Shown here piece by piece: positions 22,811-31,377 of a stretch of 35,764 nucleotides of DNA; position 1 is the stretch's first letter, and every line of letters begins with the position of its first letter. The notes below the pieces were generated by a model. That model was not told the origin of the DNA. It did no database searches and was given only the letters and a program-made list of their open reading frames with translations. A program made the translations under genes and the position numbers. Source of the DNA: Myxococcales bacterium (GTDB lineage Bacteria; Myxococcota; Myxococcia; Myxococcales; Myxococcaceae); the NCBI GenBank assembly GCA_030681895.1, contig JAUXRI010000176.1, forward strand, positions 1 to 35,764, given 5' to 3'.

Positions 22811-24091
22811 ATGAACCTCATCATGATGCTTCGCGAGGGTGGCTTCGGCGCATACGTGGCGCTCGGACTTGGCGGCCTGGGCCTGCTGCTCGGGTCGGTC
22901 GCCGTCATCGCCTTGCTGGCGCGCAGCCCGTCGGCGTTCAGTCTTGGCGTGGTGACGCTCGTGACCGGCGCTGCCGCGGCGGGTGCGGGCATCGCGGGAA
23001 CGCTCCTCGGTCGCCGACAGGTGCAGGAAGCGCTCGCGATGGTCGGCTCGAGGGTCGACGGCGAGCGCATTCTGATGGCGGGCTTCGGCGAAGCCGCAAA
23101 CGCCGCGCTCATCGGGTTCGGAGCCGCGCTCCTTCCACTGCTGTTGGGGGCAGTCACCGCGCTCGCGGGCTCCCGTCTGCCCCGGGCGCAGGCGCGAGTG
23201 CAGGGCTACGCGGAAGCGCAACCGTCGGGTGACGAGTCCACCGCAGGCACGATGGTCGCTGCGGGCTTCATCGCCGTCGGGCTCCTCGCGACGGCTGGCG
23301 CGTGGGTCGTCTCGCATCAGCCGATTCCGCAGGGGCGTTACGGGTTCGCCATGGACGACCACGACGCGTGGGGCCTCGCGGGCGCGCTCGACGAGGTGAC
23401 GACCGACACGGCGCGTGGCTGTGACCGCCTCCACGAAGCGCTCCAGCCGTTCTGGGGCTCGAACGATCCTCGCGAGTGGCCGCGCCGCATGCGACGTGAG
23501 GTTCCGTCGTCGCTGTCGGCGTGGCGGTCGAGCGCAGACCGGTGCGCGCTGAAGGTGCTCGAAGGACTCGGCACCGAAACCGAAGGCGCCGCGTGGAGCC
23601 GCGACGGCCTGCTCGACTCGCCGCTCTTGCAGGACGACGCGCTTCACGCACGCGCGCTCGCGTGGATGCCGAAGACGCCCGACGCGCCGCCGCCCTCGAA
23701 GCTCTTGCAGGACGACGGGCTTCACGAGCGTCCGCTCGGGCGGGTGCCGACGACGCTCGACGCGCCGCCGCCCTCGACGCTCCAGGGCGCCATTCCGAAG
23801 GAGCTCGTCGCCGCGACGCTCCGCACCGCGTTGCCGGCGATTCGCACCTGCTACGAGAAGTCGCTCACGACGCAGCCGACGCTCTTGGGAAAGGTCATGA
23901 CGTCGTTTCGCATCGCCGCCGATGGCCGCGTCGACGAGGCCAGCGAGGCGCCTGGTGAGGGCCCGCCGTTTCCCGACCCGAAGGTGACCGAGTGCATTCT
24001 GAAGCAGATCCGCGCGCTGCGCTTCCCGAAGCCCAACGGTGGCGGCGTCGTGAAGGTGAAGTACCCGTTCGTGTTCGCGCCGGCCCGCTGA
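22811..24091 (+). CDS. Membrane protein with AgmX/PglI-like C-terminal domain
   Basis: Protein of 426 residues starting at ATG 22811 with AGGA seven bases upstream. Four hydrophobic segments are visible at about 14-37, 44-66, 95-120 and 146-167. A soluble central part contains a tandem duplication of 26 residues (about 272-323, beginning LLQDD). The C-terminal 95 residues (about 328-423) resemble the TonB-like AgmX/PglI domain, with IRTCYEKSL, KVMTSFRIAADGRV, ECILKQIRALRFPKP and two conserved Cys (C347, C395). In myxobacteria such domains occur in envelope, motility and energy-transducer-like proteins. A role in coupling inner membrane and periplasm is inferred. It ends tail-to-tail, seven bases from the next gene. 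Confidence 0.8.
   Translation: MNLIMMLREGGFGAYVALGLGGLGLLLGSVAVIALLARSPSAFSLGVVTLVTGAAAAGAGIAGTLLGRRQVQEALAMVGSRVDGERILMAGFGEAANAALIGFGAALLPLLLGAVTALAGSRLPRAQARVQGYAEAQPSGDESTAGTMVAAGFIAVGLLATAGAWVVSHQPIPQGRYGFAMDDHDAWGLAGALDEVTTDTARGCDRLHEALQPFWGSNDPREWPRRMRREVPSSLSAWRSSADRCALKVLEGLGTETEGAAWSRDGLLDSPLLQDDALHARALAWMPKTPDAPPPSKLLQDDGLHERPLGRVPTTLDAPPPSTLQGAIPKELVAATLRTALPAIRTCYEKSLTTQPTLLGKVMTSFRIAADGRVDEASEAPGEGPPFPDPKVTECILKQIRALRFPKPNGGGVVKVKYPFVFAPAR
23624..23779 (+). repeat. Tandem 78-bp in-frame duplication
   Basis: Two direct copies (23624-23701 and 23702-23779) encode 26 residues each. Both begin LLQDD and end in DAPPPS. The copies have diverged in the middle but keep the frame. It lies in the linker before the AgmX/PglI-like domain and so may vary linker length. 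Confidence 0.85.
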
Positions 24092-24098
24092 CGCGCCG

Positions 24099-24677
24099 TC
24101 ACCACCACGCGTAGCCGATGCCGACGAGCGCGACGATGGTCAGGGGAATGCCGAGCGGTGCCGACGAGTTCGAGAGCCCTCTGGAGTTCGCGTAGCCGAA
24201 ACCTGGCGTCACCTCTGCGAACAGGGCGAACCCACTGCGCGCAATCGCCTCACGAGGGCGGTCCCAGAAGGCCCAGGTGACGCGGACGGGGAGTCCCACC
24301 CACGACGCACCCGGAGCGTCGAGTCCTCCGAAGACGCCCCACGAGGCGCCGAGGCCGAACAGCACGCGCTCCGAGAGCACGAACTCGAACTCGAGTGCTG
24401 CCGAGAGCAGCAGGAAGAAGGTGCCGGTGAGCCGAAGCGCGATGGCGTACCGATCGGCGAAGGTGACGCCGACGTCGGCCGAGAGTCCGCCGCCGACCGC
24501 GAACGCGTTGGTCGCGAAGCCGAGCCCGTTACTCCCGACGAGTGAGATGCCGCCACGGACTCGAGCGGCCGCGCGCGCTTCAGCGATCTCTTCGTCTTCG
24601 GCGAGCTGCACCGCGAAACCGACCTCAGCCGGCGTCGGCAACGCGCCGAGGGCCAGCACCAGCGACAGCGTCAGCAT
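24099..24677 (-). CDS. Possible outer-membrane or secreted beta-rich protein
   Basis: Protein of 192 residues with an N-terminal signal-like segment (MLTLSLVLALGALPTPAEV). It is followed by alternating hydrophobic and Gly-rich strands (FAVGGGLSADVGVTF, YAIALRLTGTFF, VLFGLGASWGVFGG) and ends in an aromatic-rich strand (GIGYAWW). This pattern suggests a small beta barrel, but the strands are more hydrophobic than usual and no family is recognised. The gene stands alone, tail-to-tail with the AgmX/PglI-like gene. Confidence 0.65.
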   Translation of the reverse strand: MLTLSLVLALGALPTPAEVGFAVQLAEDEEIAEARAAARVRGGISLVGSNGLGFATNAFAVGGGLSADVGVTFADRYAIALRLTGTFFLLLSAALEFEFVLSERVLFGLGASWGVFGGLDAPGASWVGLPVRVTWAFWDRPREAIARSGFALFAEVTPGFGYANSRGLSNSSAPLGIPLTIVALVGIGYAWW

Positions 24678-24734
24678 GTGTTTGGTTCTCCGATCTGGCC
24701 GGCGGACACTGTACCGCGGTGGCCGACGGAGCGC

Positions 24735-25862
24735 TTACCCGCCCCACGCCTTGAGCACCTGCGCCGTCGCGACGCCCAGCCACGTGCCCAATGCGATGCC
24801 AGCCAGGCCCATCGTCAACCCCGGCCCGACGAGCGCGCGGTTCTTGAGCGCCGCCGCTACCGGTCCAATGAACGCAGGTCCGTAGATGGTCGCCGTCGAG
24901 CTGATCAACGCCGTGTCGACGTCGATGCGGAACACCCAACACAGCAGCATGTGGAGCGCGATGGCCGTCACCATCACCGCGACGACGAAGCCGAAGAGCA
25001 CGGCGCTACCACCAGCGACCTGCCGCACGTCGGCGAGCGAACCGACCGCGACGCAGAAGACGAGCAGAATGTACTCACCGAGCTCGTACGAGCCTTTCAA
25101 GGCGCGCACCTGTGGGAGCAACGACGCCAGCATGCCGAGCGCGGTGAGCGTGAGCAGCACCACCATCACGTCCATCTTCCCGTAGACGCCGACCGACAGG
25201 CCGACCGACACCAGCGCCATCGCGACCGCCAGGGTGAAGCTCGTCACCATGTGTGGGATGTGCTTCTTCGTCCACACGCTCAACGACTCGCCCGGGTGCT
25301 CGATGAGCTCGTGATGGGCCTCGAGCGTGAAGGGCTTGAGCACCATGCCGAGCAGGCGCTGCGCGACGGTGAGGAGCACCAGCAGCCACGCTCCACCCGC
25401 CACGACGTCAGCCGCGCTGAGCACCACGAACGTCTCGGTCCTCGTCTCGAGCGCGAGGCCCACCGCGCTCATGTTGGCAGTGCCTCCGACGTAGACGCCG
25501 ACCAGCATGCCCGCGACCTTCCACCACTCGTCGGTCTGATGCCTGAACAGCCACGCCACGCCGCCAGCCGCGACGACCGCCGAGACGCACGCGAGCCCGA
25601 ACGCGAGGAGCAACTTCCACCCGAGGGTCGCCCACTTCTTGAGCTCGCTGGAGAAGAGCAGGAGCGGAATCGCGAGCGCGACCGAGCCTTCATTGAGGCT
25701 CATCGCCACCTTCTGGTCGACGTGCACGCCCGGCACGTTCGCCGCGATGATGCCGGCCGCGTAACAGAGCACCACCGGCCCGAGCACCTTGAAGAGCTTC
25801 ACGCGCTCGCACGCCCACATCGCCAGCGCCGGCGTCACCAGACACAACAACGCCTGCGTCAC
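24735..25862 (-). CDS. DUF819 family integral membrane protein
   Basis: Protein of 375 residues with about ten transmembrane segments. It fits the DUF819 (YjcL-like) family in length and in the signature GVYVGGTANMSAVG and the C-terminal IYGPAFIGPVAAAL. Family members are putative transporters of unknown substrate. The GTG start overlaps the stop of the TauE/SafE gene (GTGA), so the two are coupled. The gene is the last of a three-gene minus-strand operon with the exporter and the PLP lyase-like enzyme, which suggests transport of a related metabolite. That link is inferred. Confidence 0.85.
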   Translation of the reverse strand: MTQALLCLVTPALAMWACERVKLFKVLGPVVLCYAAGIIAANVPGVHVDQKVAMSLNEGSVALAIPLLLFSSELKKWATLGWKLLLAFGLACVSAVVAAGGVAWLFRHQTDEWWKVAGMLVGVYVGGTANMSAVGLALETRTETFVVLSAADVVAGGAWLLVLLTVAQRLLGMVLKPFTLEAHHELIEHPGESLSVWTKKHIPHMVTSFTLAVAMALVSVGLSVGVYGKMDVMVVLLTLTALGMLASLLPQVRALKGSYELGEYILLVFCVAVGSLADVRQVAGGSAVLFGFVVAVMVTAIALHMLLCWVFRIDVDTALISSTATIYGPAFIGPVAAALKNRALVGPGLTMGLAGIALGTWLGVATAQVLKAWGG

Positions 25863-26611
25863 GCGGCCCCCGATTGCGACAACGAGCCGACGAGCAGCAC
25901 GGCTCCAGCGACGAGGAGCAGGCCGGCGACCGCGATGCGGAACTTCCGCTCATCCAACGCGGCGTGCACGCGCTCGCCAAGGACGATGCCCGCGGCCAGA
26001 GGCAGCAGGAGCAGCGCGCTGGTTCGCAGAGAGTCGAGCGTCACCGCGCCATCTTGCACGAGGCGAGGCATGACGAGGACGTTCATCACCACCCACACCG
26101 CAGAGAGGGTCGCGCGGAAGGCGTGCTTGTCGCTGAGCTCGCGCGCCGAGACGTAGACGGTCAAGGGCCCGCCGGTGGCGAAGATGCCGTGAATCACTCC
26201 GGCCCCGAGCAACCCGGCGACCCGCGCAGCTTCAGGGAGCGGCTTCGAATTCGTCGTCTTCGAGAGCGCCTGCTTGAGCTGCGAGGCCGCCACCACCACC
26301 ACGAAGAGCGCGAACAGGGGCTTGGCGATGCCTGCGTTCACCACACGCGTCAGCGCCGTGCCGATGACGAGCCCCACCGCCATCAACGGCACCACGCGCC
26401 GCCACAAGAAGCGCCAGTCGACGTGCGCGCGATTGCGAGCCACGAGGTACGTCGACAACACGAGGTTGACCGGCACCAGCAAGCCCAGCAGCTCATCGAC
26501 CGGCGAGAACAGCGCGCCGACGGTGAGCGCCACCACCATGCTGCCGAAGCCCGCCGCCGCCTCGACGAAGAAGCTCACGAGCACCAGCACTGCGAGCGCC
26601 ACGACTCCCAC
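25859..26611 (-). CDS. TauE/SafE family exporter
   Basis: Protein of 250 residues with about eight hydrophobic segments. It shows the two-repeat TauE/SafE pattern: an N-terminal VEAAAGFGSMVVALTV and a second-half GAGVIHGIFATGGPLTVYV. Known members export sulfite, sulfonates or sulfoacetate, or move other small anions. The start is GTG 26611, three bases after the stop of the PLP enzyme gene. It overlaps the DUF819 gene by four bases. The substrate is unknown; the neighbouring PLP enzyme makes an amine or sulfonate-related product possible. Confidence 0.87.
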   Translation of the reverse strand: MGVVALAVLVLVSFFVEAAAGFGSMVVALTVGALFSPVDELLGLLVPVNLVLSTYLVARNRAHVDWRFLWRRVVPLMAVGLVIGTALTRVVNAGIAKPLFALFVVVVAASQLKQALSKTTNSKPLPEAARVAGLLGAGVIHGIFATGGPLTVYVSARELSDKHAFRATLSAVWVVMNVLVMPRLVQDGAVTLDSLRTSALLLLPLAAGIVLGERVHAALDERKFRIAVAGLLLVAGAVLLVGSLSQSGAA

Positions 26612-26614
26612 GCG

Positions 26615-27934
26615 TCAGACGCGCTCGAAGAGACCATCGAGGAAGTCGAGGAGGAACTCGTTCACCTGCGTGCGGTCGCCAATCGCGCCGACCATGCCGT
26701 ACATCGCAGCGCTGCCTTCGGGCGCAGGGTGACCGGCGGTCAGGCTCGCGGCGCACTCCTTCAGGTCCTTCAGGAAGACGTCACGAACCGACTCGTGCGC
26801 TGGCGTCACCATGCAGTGGAGCGCCGGCGGGTCCATCTGGCGATCGAGCTTCCACCCTCGCGCGTCCATCGCGTCACCGAGCTCGTAGACGTTCAACGAC
26901 TCGGAGCCGAACGAGAAGATGCCGATGTGCGGCTCTCCGAAGATGCGCAAGCCGGGGATGGCGTTGATGCCGGCCTTCATCACGTCGACGCTCTCGAGCA
27001 CCGACTTCGCGCGCGCGAGGTAGCCCGCTTCTCCGAGGTGGTGCATCACGGACCAGGCAGCCGCGATGGCGCCTCCGGGCCGGGTGCCGCAGAACGACGG
27101 CGACGCGTAGAGGCCACCGTTCCACCCGCCCCACGTGAAGAACTGGTGCCGGCGGAAGCTGCCGTTCCGGTACATCACCACCGAGGCGCCCTTCGCCGCG
27201 TAGCCATACTTGTGCAGGTCGGCCGAGATGCTGGTGACGCCAGGCACGCGGAAGTCCCACGGAGGAATCGGGCGGCCGAGCTTCTCGGCGAACGGCAGGA
27301 AGAACCCGCCCAGGCACGCGTCGACGTGACACCACACGCCCTTCTTCGTCGCGAGCGCAGCGATGTCGGTGATGGGGTCCATCACGCCGTGCGGGTACGG
27401 CGGCGCGCTGCCGACGATCATCACCGTGTTGGGCGTGATGAGGCGCTCCATGTCGGCGAGGTCGACCCGGAAGTCGGGGCGCATCTTCGCGTGCAGAATC
27501 TTCACGCCGAAGTAGTGCGCCGCCTTGTCGAACGCCGGGTGAATGGTGCACGGCACGACGAGCTCGGGCGTGGTGATGCCGCGCGTCTTCTTCGCGAAGT
27601 CACGCGCCGCCTTCACCGCCATCATGATGCTCTCGGTGCGGCCGCTCGTCATCGTGCCCGCGACGTCGGCGTCGCCGTGGAAGAGGCCGGCGGCCATCGA
27701 CACCACCTCGCACTCCATTTTGCGCAGCGAGGGGAACGCGACTGGCGACAGGCCGTTCTCGGCGATGAACTCGCCGTACGCTTCTTTCAGCAACGACGAG
27801 ACCTCGTCACCCGCGAAGTAGACGAGGCTGAAGGTCTTGCCGTCCTTCCACTTCGCGTCGTCGGCGTGCAGCTCGCGCAGGCTCGCGAGCACGTCGTTCT
27901 TCGGCGTTCCATTCAGCGGCAGGGTCTTCGGCAT
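26615..27934 (-). CDS. Sphingosine-1-phosphate lyase-like PLP-dependent enzyme
   Basis: Protein of 439 residues of the group II PLP decarboxylase fold. The PLP Lys is K242 in SADLHKYGYAAKG, the motif seen in sphingosine-1-phosphate lyases (DxHKYG, then KG). Other marks are TSGRTES (about 96-102, cofactor phosphate), HPAF and HVDACLGG with D205 (PLP ring nitrogen). The known reaction splits a phosphorylated sphingoid base into a fatty aldehyde and phosphoethanolamine. No N-terminal membrane segment is present, unlike eukaryotic enzymes. Myxobacteria can make sphingolipids, so the role is plausible. A related amino acid decarboxylase is an alternative. It heads an operon with an exporter and a DUF819 protein. 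The ATG at 27934 lacks a clear Shine-Dalgarno sequence. Confidence 0.88.
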   Translation of the reverse strand: MPKTLPLNGTPKNDVLASLRELHADDAKWKDGKTFSLVYFAGDEVSSLLKEAYGEFIAENGLSPVAFPSLRKMECEVVSMAAGLFHGDADVAGTMTSGRTESIMMAVKAARDFAKKTRGITTPELVVPCTIHPAFDKAAHYFGVKILHAKMRPDFRVDLADMERLITPNTVMIVGSAPPYPHGVMDPITDIAALATKKGVWCHVDACLGGFFLPFAEKLGRPIPPWDFRVPGVTSISADLHKYGYAAKGASVVMYRNGSFRRHQFFTWGGWNGGLYASPSFCGTRPGGAIAAAWSVMHHLGEAGYLARAKSVLESVDVMKAGINAIPGLRIFGEPHIGIFSFGSESLNVYELGDAMDARGWKLDRQMDPPALHCMVTPAHESVRDVFLKDLKECAASLTAGHPAPEGSAAMYGMVGAIGDRTQVNEFLLDFLDGLFERV

Positions 27935-28023
27935 GAGGCGCTTGTAGGCGCAGGCGTGCAGGGCTGACGAGCAGGTTTACGTGAAAAACCAGAGGACTCG
28001 GGATGGTGTTCGAGGTCGCCGCC

Positions 28024-28698
28024 TCAGCGCGGAGGAGAGGCGCCGGGTGCCGGCCAGAGCGCCGCGAACACCGACGACCACACCGCCACCTCGTCCTCCG
28101 TCGACACCCCTCTGATGAGCGAGGCGACGAGGTGCTCGACCTCGTCGGCGTCGAGCTGGGCGTGGCGCTGCAGCGACGACCGAAACGAAGCAGCGAGCGA
28201 GGCCCGACCGGGCACCGCAACCCACAGCTCGTACGCATAGAGCACGAAGGCCTGCGCCAGGTTGAGCGATGGCTGCGCGGCGGCGGAAGGAATGAACGAG
28301 ACCGCGTCGCAGTGGGCCAGGTCTTCGTCGCGCAGGCCGTTGGTCTCGGCTCCGAACACCAGCGCCCACGGCCCGCCCGGCCGGGTCGTGGCTTCATCAA
28401 CCAGCGCGCGCGTGCTGAAGCGGGGCCCGGCGACCTCGCGCATCGTCGTGCCGACCACCCACCCGCACCCCGCCACGGCCTCGGCGACCGAGTCGACGCG
28501 ACGCAGGGCGGCGAGGCCTTCGGCCCGCGCTCCGTGACGCAGCAGCACCCCACGCATCGTCTCGAGGTGTTGCGCAGACAGCACGGCGACGAGCTCGACG
28601 AGGCCGAACGTGGCCATGCTCTCGGCAATCGCGAGCAGGTTGTCGGCGTTGCGCGGGCGAACGACGACGATGCGCGGTGGTGTGGCCAGCCACTTCAC
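28024..28698 (-). CDS. SPOUT (TrmJ/SpoU-like) RNA methyltransferase
   Basis: Protein of 224 residues with the SPOUT motifs: RPRNADNLLAIAESM (N17, motif 1), LVFGAETNGL (about 113-122, motif 2) and PSLNLAQAF (about 143-151, motif 3, forming the SAM-binding knot). The order and length fit the TrmH/TrmJ group, which 2'-O-methylates tRNA or rRNA ribose. Motif 1 reads NADN rather than the more usual NxGA. The GTG start at 28698 overlaps the stop of the M20 peptidase gene (GTGA). The exact RNA target is unknown. The 89-base gap to the PLP enzyme shows only a weak 5-bp inverted repeat. Confidence 0.88.
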   Translation of the reverse strand: MKWLATPPRIVVVRPRNADNLLAIAESMATFGLVELVAVLSAQHLETMRGVLLRHGARAEGLAALRRVDSVAEAVAGCGWVVGTTMREVAGPRFSTRALVDEATTRPGGPWALVFGAETNGLRDEDLAHCDAVSFIPSAAAQPSLNLAQAFVLYAYELWVAVPGRASLAASFRSSLQRHAQLDADEVEHLVASLIRGVSTEDEVAVWSSVFAALWPAPGASPPR

Positions 28699-29834
28699 CT
28701 CGTGAAGCCGGCGAGGAAGGCCGTCAACGCGCGCGTACGCTGCATCAGCGACTCGAACTCGATCTGCTCGTCGTGGGTGTGAAAGCCTTTTCCGCGCGGG
28801 CCGAGCCCATCGATGGTGGGGATGCCCATGGCGGCCGCCGTGTTGCCATCACTGCCGCCACCCTGCCGGGGCGCTTCGTCGCCAGAGAGCCCCGCCGCAC
28901 GCGCGCACTTCGCGTAGCGGCTGCGCAGCTCGTCGACGCCGTCAGCCTTGTTCATCGGCGGGCGCATCGGCCCCTGCTCCACCTCGACGCGCGAGCCAGG
29001 CACGGCCGCCGCTGCCGTCGTCGCCAGCGCCTTCAACTTCGCGACCAGCTGCTCTCCTTCGGCTGGTGTTTGAAACCGCAGGTCGACGCCCGCAGTCGCC
29101 TCGGCGGGCACGGTGTTCTTCGACGTGCCCCCCGTGATGGTGCCGACGTTGACGATGGTGCCCGTCTTCTGGTCGCTGACGCTCTCGGCGGCATCGATGA
29201 ACTTCGCCATCGCCCGAATCGCGCTCACCCCGTCCCAGTAGTTGTTGCCCGAATGGGCGGCCTTGCCGTGCGCACGGCAGATGACGGACCCGGTGCCCTG
29301 CCGCTCGGTGACGATGGCGTCGTTGCTGCGGCCCGGCTCGAACACCAGACACGCCTGGGCGCCGCCGATGAAGGTGCGAATGAGCGGCGCGCCTTCGGGA
29401 GAGCCGACCTCTTCGTCCGACACGATGACGACTCGCAGCGGAGGCAGCGCGTCGAGGCCCTTCGACTCGGCGATGGCCTTGAGCGCGAACGCGACGCTCA
29501 CCAGGCCGCCCTTCATGTCGAAGACGCCGGGCCCCCGCCGGAGCGGGCCGTCGACGCGGTAGCCCTCGAAGGTGCCGGGAGGAAAGACGGTGTCGGAGTG
29601 GCCGAGCAGCGCAATCGGCGCCTCGGCGCGCTGGCCCTTCGAGCGGAAGATGAGGTGGTCGGCGAAGCGGCCCGAGGGCATGCGCTGCGCGGTGAGGCCG
29701 GGAATCGTGAACAGCTCCACCAGCCGCCCGACGAGCTCGTTCCCGCCTTCGCGGTTGCCCGAGAACGAGTTCACCTCGACGAGCCGTCCCAGCGCGGCGT
29801 CGAGGTCGTCAGCGCGCTGCGAGTCGAGAGCCAT
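28695..29834 (-). CDS. M20 family zinc metallopeptidase (carboxypeptidase G2-like)
   Basis: Protein of 379 residues of the M20 family. Metal and catalytic residues are visible: H79 and D81 in GHSDTVF, D106 in GPGVFDMKGG, the E141-E142 pair in SDEEVGSP, E166 in VFEPG and a C-terminal His in GFHTHDE (about 352). The dimerisation lid lies in the middle, with GKAAHSGN. It removes a C-terminal or N-acyl amino acid; closest in pattern are carboxypeptidase G2-like enzymes (glutamate carboxypeptidase). No signal peptide is seen, so it is probably cytoplasmic. ATG 29834 is the start. The stop overlaps the SPOUT methyltransferase start. Confidence 0.92.
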   Translation of the reverse strand: MALDSQRADDLDAALGRLVEVNSFSGNREGGNELVGRLVELFTIPGLTAQRMPSGRFADHLIFRSKGQRAEAPIALLGHSDTVFPPGTFEGYRVDGPLRRGPGVFDMKGGLVSVAFALKAIAESKGLDALPPLRVVIVSDEEVGSPEGAPLIRTFIGGAQACLVFEPGRSNDAIVTERQGTGSVICRAHGKAAHSGNNYWDGVSAIRAMAKFIDAAESVSDQKTGTIVNVGTITGGTSKNTVPAEATAGVDLRFQTPAEGEQLVAKLKALATTAAAAVPGSRVEVEQGPMRPPMNKADGVDELRSRYAKCARAAGLSGDEAPRQGGGSDGNTAAAMGIPTIDGLGPRGKGFHTHDEQIEFESLMQRTRALTAFLAGFTR

Positions 29835-29861
29835 GACTCGTACATACCAGCTGATGACGCA

Positions 29862-30545
29862 TCAGTGCGGCTGCTCGGCCTGGGGCGCTGGTGCCGACGT
29901 CGTTGGCGCGAGGGTGTGCTCGGCCACCTTCTCGGTCGCGGTGTCGATGTCGAGCTGCTTCACGAGCAGCGCTCCGGCTCTGATGCGCTCCGCGATGACG
30001 GGCCGCGCGAGAAACTCGACGATGCGTGCGTCTCGCTCGTCGACTGCCGCCACCATCGCCGGGTACCTCGCCCGCAGCTCGGGGTCCTTCGCGGCCTTCT
30101 CTGCCGCACAGTCGCTGTGACGGGTGAGGATGAGCACCTTGACGCCGTTCGCGACCGAGAGCTCGAGCATCTCTTCTTCTTTGAGGCTCATCGCCGAGCC
30201 TGCCGTGCGCACGATGTAATAGTTGTGCCGCGTGTCGCCGACGAGCTCGTTGGTGTCGATGCGCGCGTCCATGCAGACGAGCATCGCGACGACGGGGTGA
30301 ACGGTGCGGCGGGGAAACGTCTCTCGCACCTTCGATGCGAGCTGGTTCTGCAGCTTGAACTCGGACCACACCTGCTCGGGCGTGATGTCGTGGTGTTCGA
30401 GGTCGTATTCGACGAGGTGGTCCTGCATCCGGTAGGCGGCGTTGGCCATCACGCCGCCTGCGATGAATTGCGCCCGTGGGCTGAACGCCAGAACGCCCAC
30501 AGCGGTAGCACCCAGCGCACTGGCAATGAGGAGAGGGAGACGCAT
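29862..30545 (-). CDS. Exported beta-carbonic anhydrase-like protein
   Basis: Protein of 227 residues from ATG 30545; a TTG at 30584 would add 13 residues and spoil the signal. The N-terminus is a signal peptide or anchor ([21 protein letters not shown]). The beta-carbonic anhydrase zinc site is present: CMDAR (C91, D93, R95) and RHSDC (H143, C146), with [10 protein letters not shown] between them as in the family. It should interconvert carbon dioxide and bicarbonate, probably at the outer face of the inner membrane or in the periplasm. The C-terminal 35 residues, rich in Pro and Ala, are an unusual tail. It has no evident operon partner. Confidence 0.85.
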   Translation of the reverse strand: MRLPLLIASALGATAVGVLAFSPRAQFIAGGVMANAAYRMQDHLVEYDLEHHDITPEQVWSEFKLQNQLASKVRETFPRRTVHPVVAMLVCMDARIDTNELVGDTRHNYYIVRTAGSAMSLKEEEMLELSVANGVKVLILTRHSDCAAEKAAKDPELRARYPAMVAAVDERDARIVEFLARPVIAERIRAGALLVKQLDIDTATEKVAEHTLAPTTSAPAPQAEQPH

Positions 30546-30639
30546 GATGCCGAACAAGGATGCGAAACCCTCGCCACCGGCCAAGGCCTCGTGAACAGAC
30601 GCGCGTCAGCGCGCCGAGCCGCAAATCTTGCGTCGGGAG

Positions 30640-31374
30640 TCAGCGGGTGAAGTCGATGGTGTCGTCGAGGCAGCCCCAGGCGGCTGGGCTCGCGGTCGCC
30701 TTCTCGAGCGAGGCCACGGCGCGGCGAGCGGCCTTCCACCGAAGCGTCTTCAGCGCGGCGAGCGTGCCGGCCACGCCCTTCCTGGTGCCGGCGCAGAAGC
30801 ACTTCGTCCCGCCCAGCGCCTCGAGCGCCTCTGCAACGGGCTGGTCGACGAGGGCCCGGGCGCAGTCCGGCGCCTGCGCGTCTGCCTGGGCGAGCGCGTT
30901 CAGCCGCGGCCCGAGCGACGTGAAGTCGGAGCAGGCGCGCAGACTCGACTCCTGGCGCCACCACAGTGACGGCAGTGCAGAGGCGAGCGGCTTCACCAGC
31001 GGCGATGCCGCGAGGAAGAGCTTCGAGGCCTTCGTCGACGGCGCAAGGCCCCCGAGGGCCTCGAAGTCGACCACCCAGAAGACCAAGCCGTCGGGAATCG
31101 AGGTCGACCCTGCCACGCCACGGAGCTTCAGCTCACGGAGCTCGCGCGGAACACCTTCGGAGAACGCTCGCTGCGTCTCGTTCACGAGCGCTGAGGTCTG
31201 ACGCGCGACCTCGCACAGCGCCTCCTCACCGGGCTTGGCCTCGAGCCTGACGACCGACTGGCGTTGCGTCTCGAGCAGCCGCACGTGGAGGGGAGGCTCG
31301 GCGGGCGACACGGCCGCGAGGAGGAGCACGAGCCCCATCACCACGCGAGAGCTCGAGGCGTCGTCGAAGGTCAT
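30640..31374 (-). CDS. Hypothetical secreted protein
   Basis: Protein of 244 residues. A hydrophobic segment at about residues 13-25 (MGLVLLLAAVSPAEP) suggests a signal peptide, possibly starting at the internal Met13 rather than ATG 31374. Six Cys are present, including CFCAG near residue 200. No domain was recognised. It is three bases after the FHA gene (TAG, three bases, ATG) and thus the last member of a tight operon with that gene and the 381-residue protein at 32609-33754. Confidence 0.7.
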   Translation of the reverse strand: MTFDDASSSRVVMGLVLLLAAVSPAEPPLHVRLLETQRQSVVRLEAKPGEEALCEVARQTSALVNETQRAFSEGVPRELRELKLRGVAGSTSIPDGLVFWVVDFEALGGLAPSTKASKLFLAASPLVKPLASALPSLWWRQESSLRACSDFTSLGPRLNALAQADAQAPDCARALVDQPVAEALEALGGTKCFCAGTRKGVAGTLAALKTLRWKAARRAVASLEKATASPAAWGCLDDTIDFTR

Positions 31375-31377
31375 CGG

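Noticed and set aside
24678..27967. Long plus-strand frames opposite the DUF819, TauE and PLP genes
   Set aside because: The minus strand carries family motifs and GTGA overlaps; the plus frames are His/Arg/Glu-rich shadows.
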